Position numbers and translations under genes: made by a program. A DNA stretch of 64,000 nucleotides from Endomychus coccineus. Lineage: Eukaryota > Arthropoda > Insecta > Coleoptera > Endomychidae. The notes under the pieces were generated by a model. The model was not told the origin of the DNA and made no database searches. It saw nothing but the letters and a program-made list of their open reading frames with translations. The DNA is taken from positions 192,517,322 through 192,581,321 of the forward strand of contig OY294067.1 of assembly GCA_958510875.1 (NCBI GenBank). Direction: 5' to 3'. Below are positions 10,830 through 22,888 of this stretch, piece by piece; position 1 is the stretch's first letter; every line of letters begins with the position of its first letter.

Positions 10830-12120
10830 TAGCCCAGTAAATGAAGTCCAAAATCGACCTGAATATTAAATTTTTTTTCTTATGAGCCGATTTTGATCTG
10901 TGAGGGCTCATTTTGTTCTTAATGATGTCTAGAACAAAGTGCGGGGGTTTATTTTTCTGACTAATTGTTTATATTGTTAATAAACAATAATTAGTGTTAA
11001 ACAAATGCGTGTCTCAGAGCATTATAAGAAAAAATTAAAAAGTACAGGTTTTAAGCAAGTAATTGAATATTTTCAAGTGTTAAAGTAATAAACAAAGGTT
11101 CACAAAGCTTACTCAATGTTCATAACCAATTTGTTAATTGACAAATAAACGAAAAAATTAAATTAGGTCTGGTTATGCGATATTGGACTCGATTTCGGAT
11201 ATTTTTAACTCGATGAACACGAATTCGGTAATTGTTAATTAACAAATTGTTTATTAACAAATGAAATAGACAATTTATTGCAATTATTAAATCACCAAAT
11301 TCGTGTTCATCAAGTTGAAAATGTCCGAAAGCGAGTCCAATATCGCATAACCAGACCTAATTTCATGTTTTCGTTTATTTATTAATTAACAAATTGCTTA
11401 TTAACAAATGAAATAAACAATGTATTGCAATTATATTACCGAATTCGTGTTCATCGAGTTAAAAATATCCGAAATCGAGTCCAATGTCGCATAACCAGAC
11501 CTAATTTCATTTTTTCGTTTATTTGTTAATTAACAAATTATTTATTAACAAATTATTTATTAACAAATGAAATAAACAATTTATTGCAATTATATTACCG
11601 AATTCGTGTTCATCGAGTTAAAAATATCCGAAATCGAGTCCAATGTCGCATAACCAGACCTAATTTCATTTTTTCGTTTATTTGTTAATTAACAAATTAT
11701 TTATTAACAAATGAAATAAACAATTTATTGCAATTATATTACCGAATTCGTGTTCATCGAGTTGAAAATATCCGAAATCGAGTCCAATATCGCATAACCA
11801 GACCTAATTTCATTTTTTCGTTTATTTGTTAATTAACAAATTGTTTATGAACATTGAGTAAGCTTTGTGAACCTTTGTTTATTACTTTGACACTTGGAAA
11901 TATTCAATTACTTGCTTAAAACCTGTACTTTTTAATTTTTTCTTATAATGCTCTGAGACACGCATTTGTTTAACACTAATTATTGTTTATTAACAATATA
12001 AACAATTAGTCAGAAAAATAAACCCCCGCACTTTGTTTTAGAAATCATTACGAAGAAAATGAGCCCTCACAGATCAAAATCGGCCCATAAGAAAAAAATT
12101 TATATATTAATACCTTCATT
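10830..12120. mobile_element. foldback-like DNA element with long inverted arms and an internal tandem array
   Basis: The termini TAGCCCAGTAAATGAAG (10830) and the complement of TAGTCCAGTAAATGAAG (ending 12120) face each other. The inverted similarity extends about 400 bp inward, including a stretch encoding MSPHRSKSAHKK on both arms and a hairpin-forming TTGTTTATATTGTTAATAAA region. The centre (about 11280-11850) is a direct array. TGT flanks both junctions, a possible 3-bp target duplication. No transposase is present, so the element is non-autonomous. It interrupts the gypsy integrase reading frame. Confidence 0.7.
11160..11850. repeat. ~144-bp tandem array inside the foldback element
   Basis: Four direct units at about 11301, 11445, 11604 and 11748 (spacing 144, 159, 144). 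Each has TTCGTGTTCATCGAGTT, CGCATAACCAGACCTAATTT and a TTAATTAACAAATT palindrome. One more unit at 11160-11260 lies in opposite orientation as part of the left arm. Confidence 0.85.
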
Positions 12121-12606
12121 TACTGGACTATGTGTCTTCTGTACATACCCCATGATCTATTTGTACAAGATAGCTGTCTGGTGCAGGATCCGTTTCCAAG
12201 ATGGTATCATGTACCCAACTTCTATTTTCTTGAACCATCACAGGTTGTCCAATACGAAGGTCGTTTAGAGATTTCTTCCCCAGTTCATAATAATTAAGCT
12301 GTTTAGCTTGTTTTCTCTCAAGATGTCAGCTGTTTTGAGTAGTGGCTTTAATAACCTTCGACTTTGTGGCATTATTCTGTTGAACTTGTTTACATTATGC
12401 GACCCTTGTTGCAAAACCAGTCTAGCAGGCCTAAGGCAGCACCGAAGTCTAGGATTCTGCATGGACTGATGTCTCTTATTATGTGGCATCAGGCGGCATG
12501 TATGCGCTTCCGAGGTGTTGTAGCCAAGAGAAACCAGTGTTTCTTCCATTCTATAATGATATGAGAGGTAGTTTCGTCCATCTCCGCATCTACTAATCTG
12601 GGTCAT
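12121..12606 (-). pseudogene. gypsy-type pol, integrase C-terminal region
   Basis: The minus strand encodes LRIGQPVMVQENRSWVHDT (about 12190-12262), typical of the region after the integrase core in Ty3/gypsy polyproteins (GdxVxVq...W.pa.V). The upstream ORF (12265-12606) continues the integrase tail with Leu-Arg-rich sequence. An in-frame stop at about 12267 separates the two. The right junction with the foldback element is at 12120. No protease, RT or RNase H part was found upstream (12607-13330). Confidence 0.6.
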
Positions 12607-13339
12607 CGACGTTGCCCATTGAGTGTAGATATTTATTCAGATCACTGAGTTATAACTTTTGTAACTAATTTTATTATAACTGCTGTTACACATTTTACCA
12701 ATATATGTCCTTTCCGGCGACTAAAAGATCTAAAAACTTCCATTGTTTTCCTTAGGTGTCAGATGATGTTCCAATTCATACAAGATTGACATGACGACCT
12801 GTCTATATCATCGGTCGAAATCTTTGTAATAGTATACACATGATATTTCACTCATATCTCATCAATTCTTAGATATTTACAAACTAAAGTGGCAACATAA
12901 ACATCTCATTCTGTGAAATGTATGAAATAAGTAAATCGCAGGTACAGAGAGAAAACGATTTACTAAGACTTGAAAGTGTCATTATGCATAAGGAATTCTG
13001 AAAGAATATTCAGTCAGCCAACTTTTACTTCATTTGCAAAAAGCGACAGATAGTGGAATTTATCTGGAATTGAACATATGAAATTTATAGATATTTATAT
13101 ATAATATTATAGATATTATAATATTTTGATATACTAGACAGATAGAAAATAATCGATAATAGTTTTTATCACTTTTACAACCTTTAACTCTTTTAAATTG
13201 TTTGTATCTAAATTTTATAAATGTGTAGTTCTCTATGGATGAGAAAGTGTTCGAAGAAGCAGTGTTCATATGATATTATATATTTATATAAACTATAGTA
13301 ACTGAATAAAATAGTACATTTCATATAACAAAAAGGTAT

Positions 13340-13511
13340 TCACATCTTTTTCAAATTCTTAATCCTAAACAGGGCTCCCTTATGCTTCAAATATTTATTG
13401 TAAGCTAAATGTTTTATTGGATTTCTATAATTGAGCCTTTTACCTTTCAAAATGTTATGTTTTTGGTCCACATTAGATTTTTTGCAACTAAATATTCCTC
13501 CAGTTGTGTAC
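13340..13511 (-). CDS. unidentified terminal-exon-like ORF
   Basis: On the minus strand a good acceptor (ACTAATTTCAG, ending 13512) is followed by 56 open codons and a TGA at 13340-13342. The product is basic, beginning TTGGIFSCKKSN and ending in a Lys/Leu-rich tail. The frame needs two bases from an upstream exon. I do not recognise the protein. It could be the last exon of a gene nested in the CEP170-like intron on the opposite strand, possibly with the exon at 15731-15805, whose phase does not match directly; an intermediate exon would be required. It could also be a chance ORF. Confidence 0.35.
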
Positions 13512-14475
13512 CTGAAATTAGTAAAAAAACAAATTTAGCAATCAAAAAGAACCTTGAGTAAATTTCAAAGCAAGAATATGTTCTTCATTAACAACTTTCC
13601 CCGTATCATGCTAGATTCAATTTCCTAAGAATATTATGACGTGTACCTTGTGACTTTTCGGTAAACTGCTTATTTCAAATCCTCGGACGCCAGATTTTCT
13701 AAAGGTTTACTCCTTTTTGAGGACTTCTGCTAGGGTCCTCACCACAAGGCTTGTCACTATGCTATCTATAGATAGCCTTGTTCCTAGGGTAGCTACAGTG
13801 AAGTTAAACCAGGGCCCATTGGGCAGAAAACAGTATCAAAATTGTAGGCTTTAATTACAATTGATACCTGGTTAAAACTTAGCTCATTTAAAGATGGAGC
13901 AGAAATAACATAATAAAACGGGAAATTCCAAATATTAAAATATATAATAATTATAACAAGTACACTTTCAGAACGATTAGTGGAATGCAATTGAACGGTA
14001 TAATTCACAAAAATTCACCCAGACGGAAAATGTAATGAAGCTCAAACGGTAGATGAAAACTGTTTCAACACATCTATTTTACGATATGTTCGGTATTTAA
14101 TTTCAATTGAACGGTACGGAATCGGTTGATGAATGATTCACATTTATCAATTTGCGGAAAAATACAAATCAAACAGATCCTAGCGTAATAAGCGGTATTC
14201 GGTAATTATTCAGATAGCATTATTACGTGAAATGTTTATAATACACTACGATATATTAAACGGTTAAAATTCGGTCGGATCGGAAGATATTGACTTGCAC
14301 CAGTTTTCCGATTGTACGATATCAGATTTTGCGGTATTTTCGGATAGTTACTCTGATTGAGTTTATTCTGTCATAACACCCACCCTTGTACTAGCTATCC
14401 ACGGAGTGCCCGGTAATTGTATGACAGTGTTAGATTTCATACACTTTGCAGATTCAGAATTTTAGACAATTAGGT

Positions 14476-14702
14476 CTTATACTTCCGGTATCGGCACAGC
14501 GTGCACAAACCCTAACTATCGTATCTGCAATAACCCCTACATCCACGGCCGGGGACTCCTCATACGAATAAGGGGTTATTACGATTCTCAATCACACAAC
14601 CACCCCAGCTTATACTTCCGGTATCGGCATGGCGTGCACAAGCCGTTGGCGGTTTGGTCGTCTATGATATACTTATACTTCCGGTATCGGCACAGCGTGC
14701 AC
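14476..14702 (+). repeat. 31-nt GC-rich direct repeat, three copies
   Basis: CTTATACTTCCGGTATCGGC followed by ACAGCGTGCAC (TGGCGTGCAC in copy 2) at 14476-14506, 14609-14639 and 14672-14702. A hairpin (AATAACCCCT...AGGGGTTATT, about 14530-14581) lies between copies 1 and 2. Confidence 0.9.
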
Positions 14703-15075
14703 TAATATACCAAAGACGCCCCTGTCGTTCAAACATACACACTCTGTACACACCATACAATTACTTGAATATTTCAATTCACGTGCGAATTCAAATCGTG
14801 TGCGCGGTCCGACCTATGACGGGATAAACTCAAATATAACAATTCATATTACTGAATGCTACGGATCTCAGATATCGTACAAACGTTGCTAATCATAAAA
14901 TACGGAAATCAATATATCGTAATGCCAAAAAAATATAAACTATTTAGCTATCATTTACCTTATGTAACAATTCACTAAACGGAACACTATTGTTAATTCA
15001 CAGTTTAAATCTGACTTGAACTGGGATAATAATTAATTCACTTCGATTCTTATATTAATCTCACTTCAACGGTAC

Positions 15076-15190
15076 TGATTGATGATCAAAATCACAAAAG
15101 AGCAACTGTACTATTTGAAAATCAAAATCACAAAAGAGAGCAACTGTACTGATGGAAAATCAAAATCACCAAAGAGAGCATAAAAGAGGA
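15076..15190 (+). repeat. ~38-bp tandem repeat, three copies
   Basis: Units contain ATCAAAATCACAAAAGAG and AGCAACTGTACT. Confidence 0.85.
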
Positions 15191-15730
15191 CGATCTTTTG
15201 TCTGTCACGGCTTTTATATGTTTTCGAGGTTCTGGATAGGTCCGCTCCACCAATTCCTTATTTTGTGCCAAGGTTTTTTTTTACTTATGTCCCGAACAAT
15301 GCTTAAAAGTGGCGCTACTTTTTAGATCTAAAATTCGCGCACATGATGCTCCATCAGTTCCTCTCGGCAGAGTTTTTTGGTTGTTCACCCCTTTTATACA
15401 TAAGGTTGTACAAAGTTTGATGCGTTAACTTTCCAGACCCCTGTTTTTGCAACATATTTTATTGGAATGAATGCAATTTTTAAACGGGCATGAATTCGAT
15501 TCATTTATTTGAATAATTACACTTATTCAAAATTGCGGAAATTTAGAAAAGTGACAATCACGGAATACACATTCGGAGTTCACGCATATCTATTGAAATA
15601 ATGAACAGTTCAAACTGAGATTACATGTAATATCCGTATTTACTGCCTGATCTAAATTAAATGATATTTCAAAATTGTAAGCTTCGTTACAATATTGTTT
15701 TCTGAAATCTAAAAAGAATAAACAACTAAC

Positions 15731-15805
15731 CTGACATGGAAAACGGTGCATTTTAGAGTTTTTAGAACAGTTCTTGCACAGTGGTACACAAGACGAAAAT
15801 CTCAT
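15731..15805 (-). CDS. THAP-type zinc finger start, putative first exon
   Basis: From ATG at 15803-15805, 25 codons read MRFSSCVPLCKNCSKNSKMH then RFPCQ, ending at a donor (CAG|GTTAGT). The Cys-x3-Cys followed by a basic stretch and HRFP is how THAP DNA-binding domains begin. The Trp, second Cys-x2-His pair and AVPTIF-like end expected in following exons were not found, so this may be an orphan exon of a domesticated or P-element-like gene. Without splicing the frame runs to 15590 with no further THAP features. Confidence 0.4.
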
Positions 15806-17187
15806 ATTAATTTATTGCAAATGAAGAAATAAAATACCAACATAATCAGAAACAATAGTCAAAGGACAGCACCTAGAACATATAACGTAGCGCAGCGTCA
15901 GTTAACTAACAAAACAACAATGGCTACCTGGTATTTTCGTTTTCCTTCTCTCTCTTTTGATTTTAGTTCTCTGTTATTTCACCGGTGTAAGACAGCAGGT
16001 GAAGGAACCCATGGCACAATGGCTCATCCTAGGTTATAATTATTAACTGGTACTTTTAATACTAACAACTGAAACTAAAAACTAAACAGTAGAGTTAAAC
16101 TAAGGCAATAAATATGTAAGTATGCTGATCCATCCATACTTCATCTGTCACCCTATATGTCAACGTTATATTTACGTCGTTTTGTTGAATTTGTTATGAA
16201 AATGCTATTTTTATCTGTTAGTTTTTTTGCACACACGCAATTACGGCTAGTTTTCGAAAATAGATGATGGAATAGAATTGATATTGAATAAAAAACCAGG
16301 CTAGGTTATTTTAGATATTTCATGTTTGATGGTTAAAACGGCAATCCGCCAACTTCTAATTCTACACATAGATAAAAAAACGAATTATTATCGAATTTGA
16401 GGCCCAATTTGCAAAAATACGTGAAACGACGATTGTAAAATTTTACCGATTGAAAAGATAGAATAACACAAAACTTGTTGGAAATCATTATTTATTAAGA
16501 TTGGTAAACATGTGTCATGAATATACGTGACATTCTTTCCCCATTAGGGATATACGGCATTATATTCCTCTTCCGATGTTTTGTAAACAGAGCAATCATT
16601 CTAGAAAAATAGGACATACATTGTAATATTTAATTTACGAAATAAGGCCAAAACTTATCATGTTCATGAACAATATGTTACAAAAATATTTTGTTTATTC
16701 CTGCTCAAACTGTGGACAAAACTGTTCGGATATTGTGAGTAAGAAAACATTATGTTTCAGAAACTGAAAAACATGAAAATGAAAGATTTTTATAAAGTTT
16801 ATTTGCATAATATAATAAAAAAGATTGATAATAATTTACAGTTCAGCTAAATTCAAATGAATTTCATTGTTTTATAATTGCATCGATAATACATGAATAT
16901 TGCTTTATCGATATGTATATGAACAAAGCAACGCAACTATAATATTGCATTTGATATAAAATAACTGCTGTATCTAGGTTTTTATCTTAGGGACTATACC
17001 TGTATTTCAACATTGATGAGCAATAACAGTAAACTATAAAACTGTTCACGTTGGGAATATACTATAACAAAGGAACAATCACCCTTATTCACTAAAAAGT
17101 GGATAAGAGTGATGATTTCTTATTTATAGAGCAATAATAGGTTTGCAGGATAATAAAAAATTAAAATAATATGCATTAGCAAAGGTG

Positions 17188-17450
17188 TTACGTGCAGCTA
17201 TTTACTTGGCTCTCTATAGACAGTTCTAAGATCTTCAATCTGACTTGAATCATTGTTGATCTGAGATAGCTTTTCATTATTGTCAGTTCGCTGAAACTCT
17301 TCTCACAGCTAACTGATCTAGTTGGCAGAACTATATAAATTCTCAAGCAGACATTTGGGAAAGCGCCAATAAAATCTTTTCCTTGTATTGGGCTCAGTAA
17401 AAAAAGTTTCATAATTTTTTTTTGGACACAATAATAATTGGTGGCACAAT
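17188..17450 (-). pseudogene. hAT-family transposase, C-terminal dimerisation end
   Basis: The minus strand encodes FPNVCLRIYIVLPTRSVSCE followed by KSFSELTIMKSYLRSTM and a QVRLKILELSIES tail. This matches the hAT C-terminal dimerisation domain (LP.T..S.ERSFS.L..IK.YLRSTM.Q.RL..L..LSIE), close to the ZMYM1/DUF4371 branch. About 74 codons survive up to a stop at 17188. No catalytic RNase H-fold part or terminal repeats were found nearby. Confidence 0.8.
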
Positions 17451-18139
17451 ACTTTCAATCAACTGTTCAATTCCATTTTCAACATGAAGGTATTCTTTGT
17501 GATGTTGACAGTTTTGTTCAAATTGGGAGGTTTCAAAATGATTCCAAAATAACAAATTATAATCAATAATCAACTTTTGGCAAACATAAAACCTAACTTA
17601 CCTATCTCAATATTGTTGTATTATATGGAGTCCACGAATTTCTTCGTATATTTAATACCCATTGTCTTCGCCGTTGTGCATTTTTAAGAAATCTGAATGT
17701 CCGATTCCCACTGCAATCAATAAGAACACACAAACGTTGCACATTCCGGTATTTTGGTTTGAGAAATTACCTGGCTATTGAATGATTCCCAACACATTTT
17801 GTTTTATTCTACGCTTTCATTCCCATAACAAATCCAACGAAGCGACGTTAATAAAACGTTGTCAAATAGGGTGACAAATTACTTTGGTAGCCGAATGCTT
17901 GCTTTGGTCATTCAGCCTGAAGCAAATTTATCTCTCATTTTGGACGCAGGCGTTTAAAAATATTTTTTATCTTATACTTACTACGGTTACTTACTACCAC
18001 GAAATAAAGAATACATTCAAATCATGTTTAGCTAAGAATAATGTGACCATATTTTCCACTGTATGCGAATATATTTGAATAATCATTTAATACGTCATGA
18101 AAATTCATTCTATACTTAAATAAAATAACTATTAAATGT

Positions 18140-18875
18140 TTGATTTTCACTAATTTAATAAATAAATGTAACTATAGTTTCGCTAACACCGTAGCATCTT
18201 CAAACAAATATTACAAAGTGCTAACTTATTACAAAAGAGGTAACCTAATATATAACTTCAATGATAATCTTAGGATCGACGATAAGTGGACTTTTATTTA
18301 ATTGACTTTAACCCATCGAAGTGCACTTGTAGCAAACGGAAAATCTAATTATACAATTTTAATAAGGGAGAATTATTAAGTATTTGTTGATCAATAGGAT
18401 ATATTTGTTACTTTTATTCTGAATGTTTAAAAAAAATTGTACACAATTAAATGTTCTGCAACGGTTGAATTGGATTTATTATTAAAGCTGCGTCTATGTT
18501 CTTTTTTATCAGTTTGAAGGTTTTTCCTGTCTCACCAATGTATCACTTAGGGCAAGACTCACATGTCAGCTTTTGTCATCATCGGATGATTTATCTTCGT
18601 TATTTTTGATAACCTAACTAAACTATTCTGCTTTTTATACGCTAGGTCAATATCTTAATCAACATAAGTTATAATTGGATTTTGCGTTTGATCAATCCGT
18701 CGATGGATTAACCCAATTATATAAAATTTCACTAACCATCTATCCTAAGATTATCATCAAAGTTATATATTAGGTTAGCTCTTTGGTAGAAATTTAGTAC
18801 TTTGTAATATTTGTTAGAAGAAGCTACGTTAGCGAAATTACATTACATTTGTTTATTAAATTGGTGAAAATCAAA
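18140..18875 (-). mobile_element. Penelope-like element remnant with inverted terminal repeats
   Basis: The ends (about 18140-18265 and 18745-18875) are inverted copies of each other; the left one, read on the minus strand, carries a hammerhead-like end. Near 18480-18570 the minus strand encodes a Cys-x2-Cys, YIGETGKTFKLIKKEH stretch, the GIY-YIG core of a PLE, with a stop replacing a residue just before it. It appears to be the same terminal-repeat family as 8471-8627. Confidence 0.75.
18173..18206 (-). ncRNA. hammerhead-like PLE end
   Basis: The minus strand reads TTGAAGATGCTACGGTGTTA then GCGAAACTA: a CTGAAGA-like core with one change, a GCTA(C)/(G)TTAGC stem and GAAAC. Confidence 0.4.
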
Positions 18876-19995
18876 CACTTCCTTCATAACCCTTTACGAA
18901 TGCTAACATTCAATCAATCGTTCAATTCAAATAACCTCGATTCCCCGTCGGGTAAGAAAGTTTGAATTGAGGTATGCGCACATCCATCTCTTTCCAACTC
19001 ACACATGTGCATCTTCTCATTCTATTCTCACTCACTCACAGAGCCGTGTTTTGTATCTAGTGCCGCCATCCACCAGCAAAGCTATTATCTACATATTCTC
19101 GTGCTTTCATGAACTCTTGCAGTGCCTTAGTTTCACTAAAAATTTTGCATCACATCCTCCATCACAGTGAATATGAAAACTTGGGACGCCACCAGTGAAT
19201 GAGATTCTTGGATCAAATTAACAACCTTAGTTTTAAAAAATCTACGGTAAAAGCCGTTACTTTATGGTAATTTATCTTTATGATTAAATGAAAAACAATT
19301 TATACCACTTTTAATAATAACATGAAAACGTTACTACAGTTTCTACACCGAAGTGCCATTATCAAACAGATGCAAACTTATGAAGTAAACAACAAACAGT
19401 TCAAGTATAAATTGGAACTAAAGTACAATAGGGATAATGAGTTTGTAATTACGAGTAACGGATCACAGAAATTCGGAAACCGTTAGATTCTGGGAAACAG
19501 AGTGAAGTGTGCATTAGAATTATTATTTAATATTCTAAGAATTATTCTAAGAGTGCTTCGAAAAATAAAGGAAAAAATCACTTTGGTAAAGGCCTGATCA
19601 TTTAGAATATTGTTATGATAGATTTTGACACCTTTATAAATATTGATTGTAATGTATTTAATCTGAAACTTTTGGTTTGATTATATAAAATGATTAGGCT
19701 ATCTAAATTAGGAAAGGTATTATACCATTTTGTAAAAAATGGTGTTCGCAAAGGTTCAGTCTGTTTTGTTACGTCTGAAAGAACGAAATTGTTGTTGGTA
19801 TCTAAGATTAACAAGTTCTACCTATATAAATAAACCCTTGTTTTGCTCTAGGTTATTAAACATTCATCAAGATTATGTACATATGAATGTTTTGTTAATT
19901 GCCACTAACTAAACTCTATTATATTCTAAATAACTTTTAATTTATTTGATGGCATCAGAAAAATCTCATAAAATAATTAAAACTGTTTCTGCTAG

Positions 19996-20160
19996 AGTTT
20001 TCATGGTACTGCTGCAATGGAGCAACAAATCAGCTCTGAAGAAGATGATATGACTTTGTCCGCAGATGAAGGTTTTAGTCCTCCAACTACCAGCCCTTGT
20101 AAAATGAGTCCGGTTCGAGCTAGTCTACGAAATACATGCAAGGAACCTTCCCTACATTAG
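19996..20160 (+). CDS. CEP170: CEP170-family gene, last exon
   Basis: Acceptor TTTCTGCTAG ends at 19995. The next 165 nt are 54 codons plus TAG (20158-20160), in the phase expected after the exon ending at 8213. The product is acidic then Ser/Pro-rich (QISSEEDDMTLSADEGFSPP), a plausible phospho-regulated tail. Linkage to the upstream exons rests on phase, strand and composition, not on transcript evidence. Confidence 0.55.
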   Translation, partial: SFHGTAAMEQQISSEEDDMTLSADEGFSPPTTSPCKMSPVRASLRNTCKEPSLH

Positions 20161-22888
20161 AATATATGACTTATTCGAACCTACAGGTTTATGTCTGTCA
20201 CGATTGTGTATGTGTGTAGGTAACGATTTCTATAAAGTGCAATGTTTTTATGATCGAGTATTTTAACAAAGACATTTAAAAAAAGTTAGTTATAAGGGTA
20301 TTCTGTGATATACTTTCTTCATGATAACTTATAACTAGACTTATTATAATTGAAGGGAAACATAAAAGATAAAAATTGAGTTTTGGTCTTCTAAATTCGC
20401 GATTTTATGTATAATTTCATTCTTCAAGCTGCCAAATATGATTTTAAAATATACTCATCATTGGAAATCAATCTTATTTTATTTTGTTGCTGTCTAGTCA
20501 TTTCAGATCAGAATATTTTCCTTTTCGAATTTTTTTTTAATGTTTCTACGACATTGTTAGAATTTGGATCATCACAATAGTTAACCAAAAATGAAAACAT
20601 TGAGAACACAATGTTTTCTCATTCTTTGTTTGTTAACTCCCTTTTTCAGAATTGTTGAGAATTACGAATACAATTCTTAATTTTGAAATTATTTTCTCCA
20701 TAAATTAGATCAACCTATAGCTTTTCATGATAGCTTGTTTATTTCGAAAAATGTATGTACTATAATGAGTATGTTTCCTGAATGTGAGATGTAAATATAA
20801 TTTTTAGACTTAGGAAAACGTTATCTACATACAGTTATTATATACAAGTATCTTACATCGATTATTTATAGTTTTAATCGTACTACTCATACCTGATCTT
20901 ATTTCATATGTTTTATCAATTATACATATATCATTCATTAGATTAAATCAAGTAAGGAATTACCCTACCCTCTAGTATTATTTATTTTAAATATAAAGAT
21001 TGTCTCATAATTTTGTAAAACTCAGTTTTCAGAGGTCAGCATTAATTGATCTAACCAGCTATATCTTTATGGAGGAAATTAATCTATGAAATTCATATTG
21101 AAAATGAAATTATTTCTAACAAGATTTCTTCTTATCTTTTATTTCGATTTAGTAGCTTATATAAAATAACTATGAGAAAAATCCAGTAAACATACAAGTA
21201 CCGAAATTCAAAACAGTACAATATTTTCATTTATATAAAAGTTCATTCTATTCGATCCTAGGTCTGTTATAATCACGGTGCGAACAATTTAAATGTCACG
21301 TTACATAAACAAAAAAACTAAGACCTCTAAATTTGAATATATAAAATGAAATAGGTATGATTTTTGACATTCTATGATGATTAATTTGGACGGGGAGATT
21401 ATTTTTTCCCTAATCTGACCCAATATTAGCAAAGTTACCAACATGCAATTATTCAGAATGATAAGTTTGATTCTTAATCTATTCACATTGTAATCTCTCT
21501 TACTTTATTGTTAAGGAAGTGTTTATGGTAATATTTGCCTTAATGGTTATTTTATGAGGTGTAGATATTCTTCGTTTCAAAAAAGTACTATCGAAAAGTG
21601 GAATTTCCGGAATATGATACTTGAAATAATTGTATTTCGAAGACCCAACTTAATTTTTAGGTTAAAAATAATACATAATCATAATATTATGCGTTTAAAT
21701 TTTTTTTTAGAAACGTATAAGTCGCAACACCGGAATATTATCATTTCCGTTATGTTTTTAGACTCCCTAGGCATTAAATTAAATTGAAATCGGTAGATAT
21801 TGCCAAACTATTCAGAACATTTCAGAATGGAATGTGTAAATTAACTTCTTTCTTTTCTTTTTCTTAATTTCCCCCGAGGACAGGACCAATAGGGGTGAAT
21901 AGCAATATCTCTAAATTATTTATGAAGTACTCATTGCATCTAAATATCTAAAAGTTATGTTTGGGTCAGAAAAATTATTCTTCGAAGACAGCCAACAAAG
22001 AGGAAAGAGAAGATGTATTTTTTCTCCTAATCCAAGCTGACTAGACCGATTTAAAGTAGTTTGGTTAATTGGCGAGTTTGGTCAGATCGAGAAATTTTGA
22101 CTTGCTAAAAGTAGCTCTGTATATATATATTTCCAATTATGAGTATTTCTTATTTATGAATTATTCTTAACTTATTAGTTCTTTAAGGATATGGTTACTC
22201 TTCCAGGCCCCGATAAGTTTTAATTATAAATATTTATAAAGTGCTCTGTGTTAAATGCAATATTTTATCATTGTCTGTTTCTAATTATGATGTAAATGTA
22301 ACTAAAATGTGATTTATATCTTAAGATTATTGATTGTGCTAATATGTTTAATCATAATTTAAGTTTTGTGAGCAATTCTAAACATTTTTATTCGAATCTA
22401 TTTCTCGATGGAGCGAAAAACTAATGTTAAAGTTGGCAAAACTTCAATGATGATCAGTATTCATTCTTGTCTGCTTGAGAATTAATTGCAGATGTTACCT
22501 TAGACAAGTTGGTTATCCAATTAAAAACATTTAGTCAGCAATTGTTATAAAGTAATGATTATTTGTATTTTTTATACATAATATATTAAGTTATGTCTTT
22601 CTACTTATAGCTCACGTTTACACAGCTTTATTTAAATAAATTCTCATTTATACATGATTTATGAAAAAATGTATTAATTTATCCCCTTGTTAATTGCAAA
22701 ATTCATAATTCGCCTGAACTGAAAAGCATTATATAAGTAAAATTAGTGTAAGTGAATAGACTAGAACGGAAGTTTCCCGACCAGTCCTCTTGACATTCTT
22801 GATACTATAACAGAAAATAAAGGTAATGTATTTTTAGAATATTTGGTATGCTCTGAGTTTTGGAGAAGGTTCATTCCAACAACATTAA
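20161..22888. other. 3' UTR and intergenic DNA, no gene seen
   Basis: Strongly AT-rich. The start is presumably the 3' UTR of the CEP170-like transcript. Short ORFs (21301-21486, 21554-21787) have no recognisable domain. Confidence 0.5.

Larger units (their letters stand above)
13824..15704. mobile_element. possible non-autonomous element with weak inverted ends
   Basis: CAGAAAACAGTAT (13824) and the complement of CAGAAAACAATAT (ending 15704) lie at the two ends, each next to a palindrome around AATTGTA...TTACAATT. The interior is noncoding, rich in CGGTA words, and carries the 31-nt triplicate and the 15076-15190 array. CAG...CTG ends recall hAT elements, but I found no 8-bp target duplication. 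Confidence 0.35.
8214..19995 (+). other. CEP170-like last intron, ~11.8 kb, filled with transposons
   Basis: Runs from GTAAGC (8214) to TTTCTGCTAG (ending 19995). It holds PLE, gypsy, foldback and hAT fragments, listed separately. Between them (about 8645-9120, 12607-13330, 15806-17187, 17413-18130 and 18876-19990) I see only AT-rich sequence with no gene. Confidence 0.65.

Noticed and set aside
10623..10832. 69-codon plus-strand ORF
   Set aside because: Antisense to the gypsy tail; no domain.
13824..15704. A confirmed hAT element
   Set aside because: CAG...CTG-like ends were found, but the 8-bp flanks do not match and no transposase is inside.
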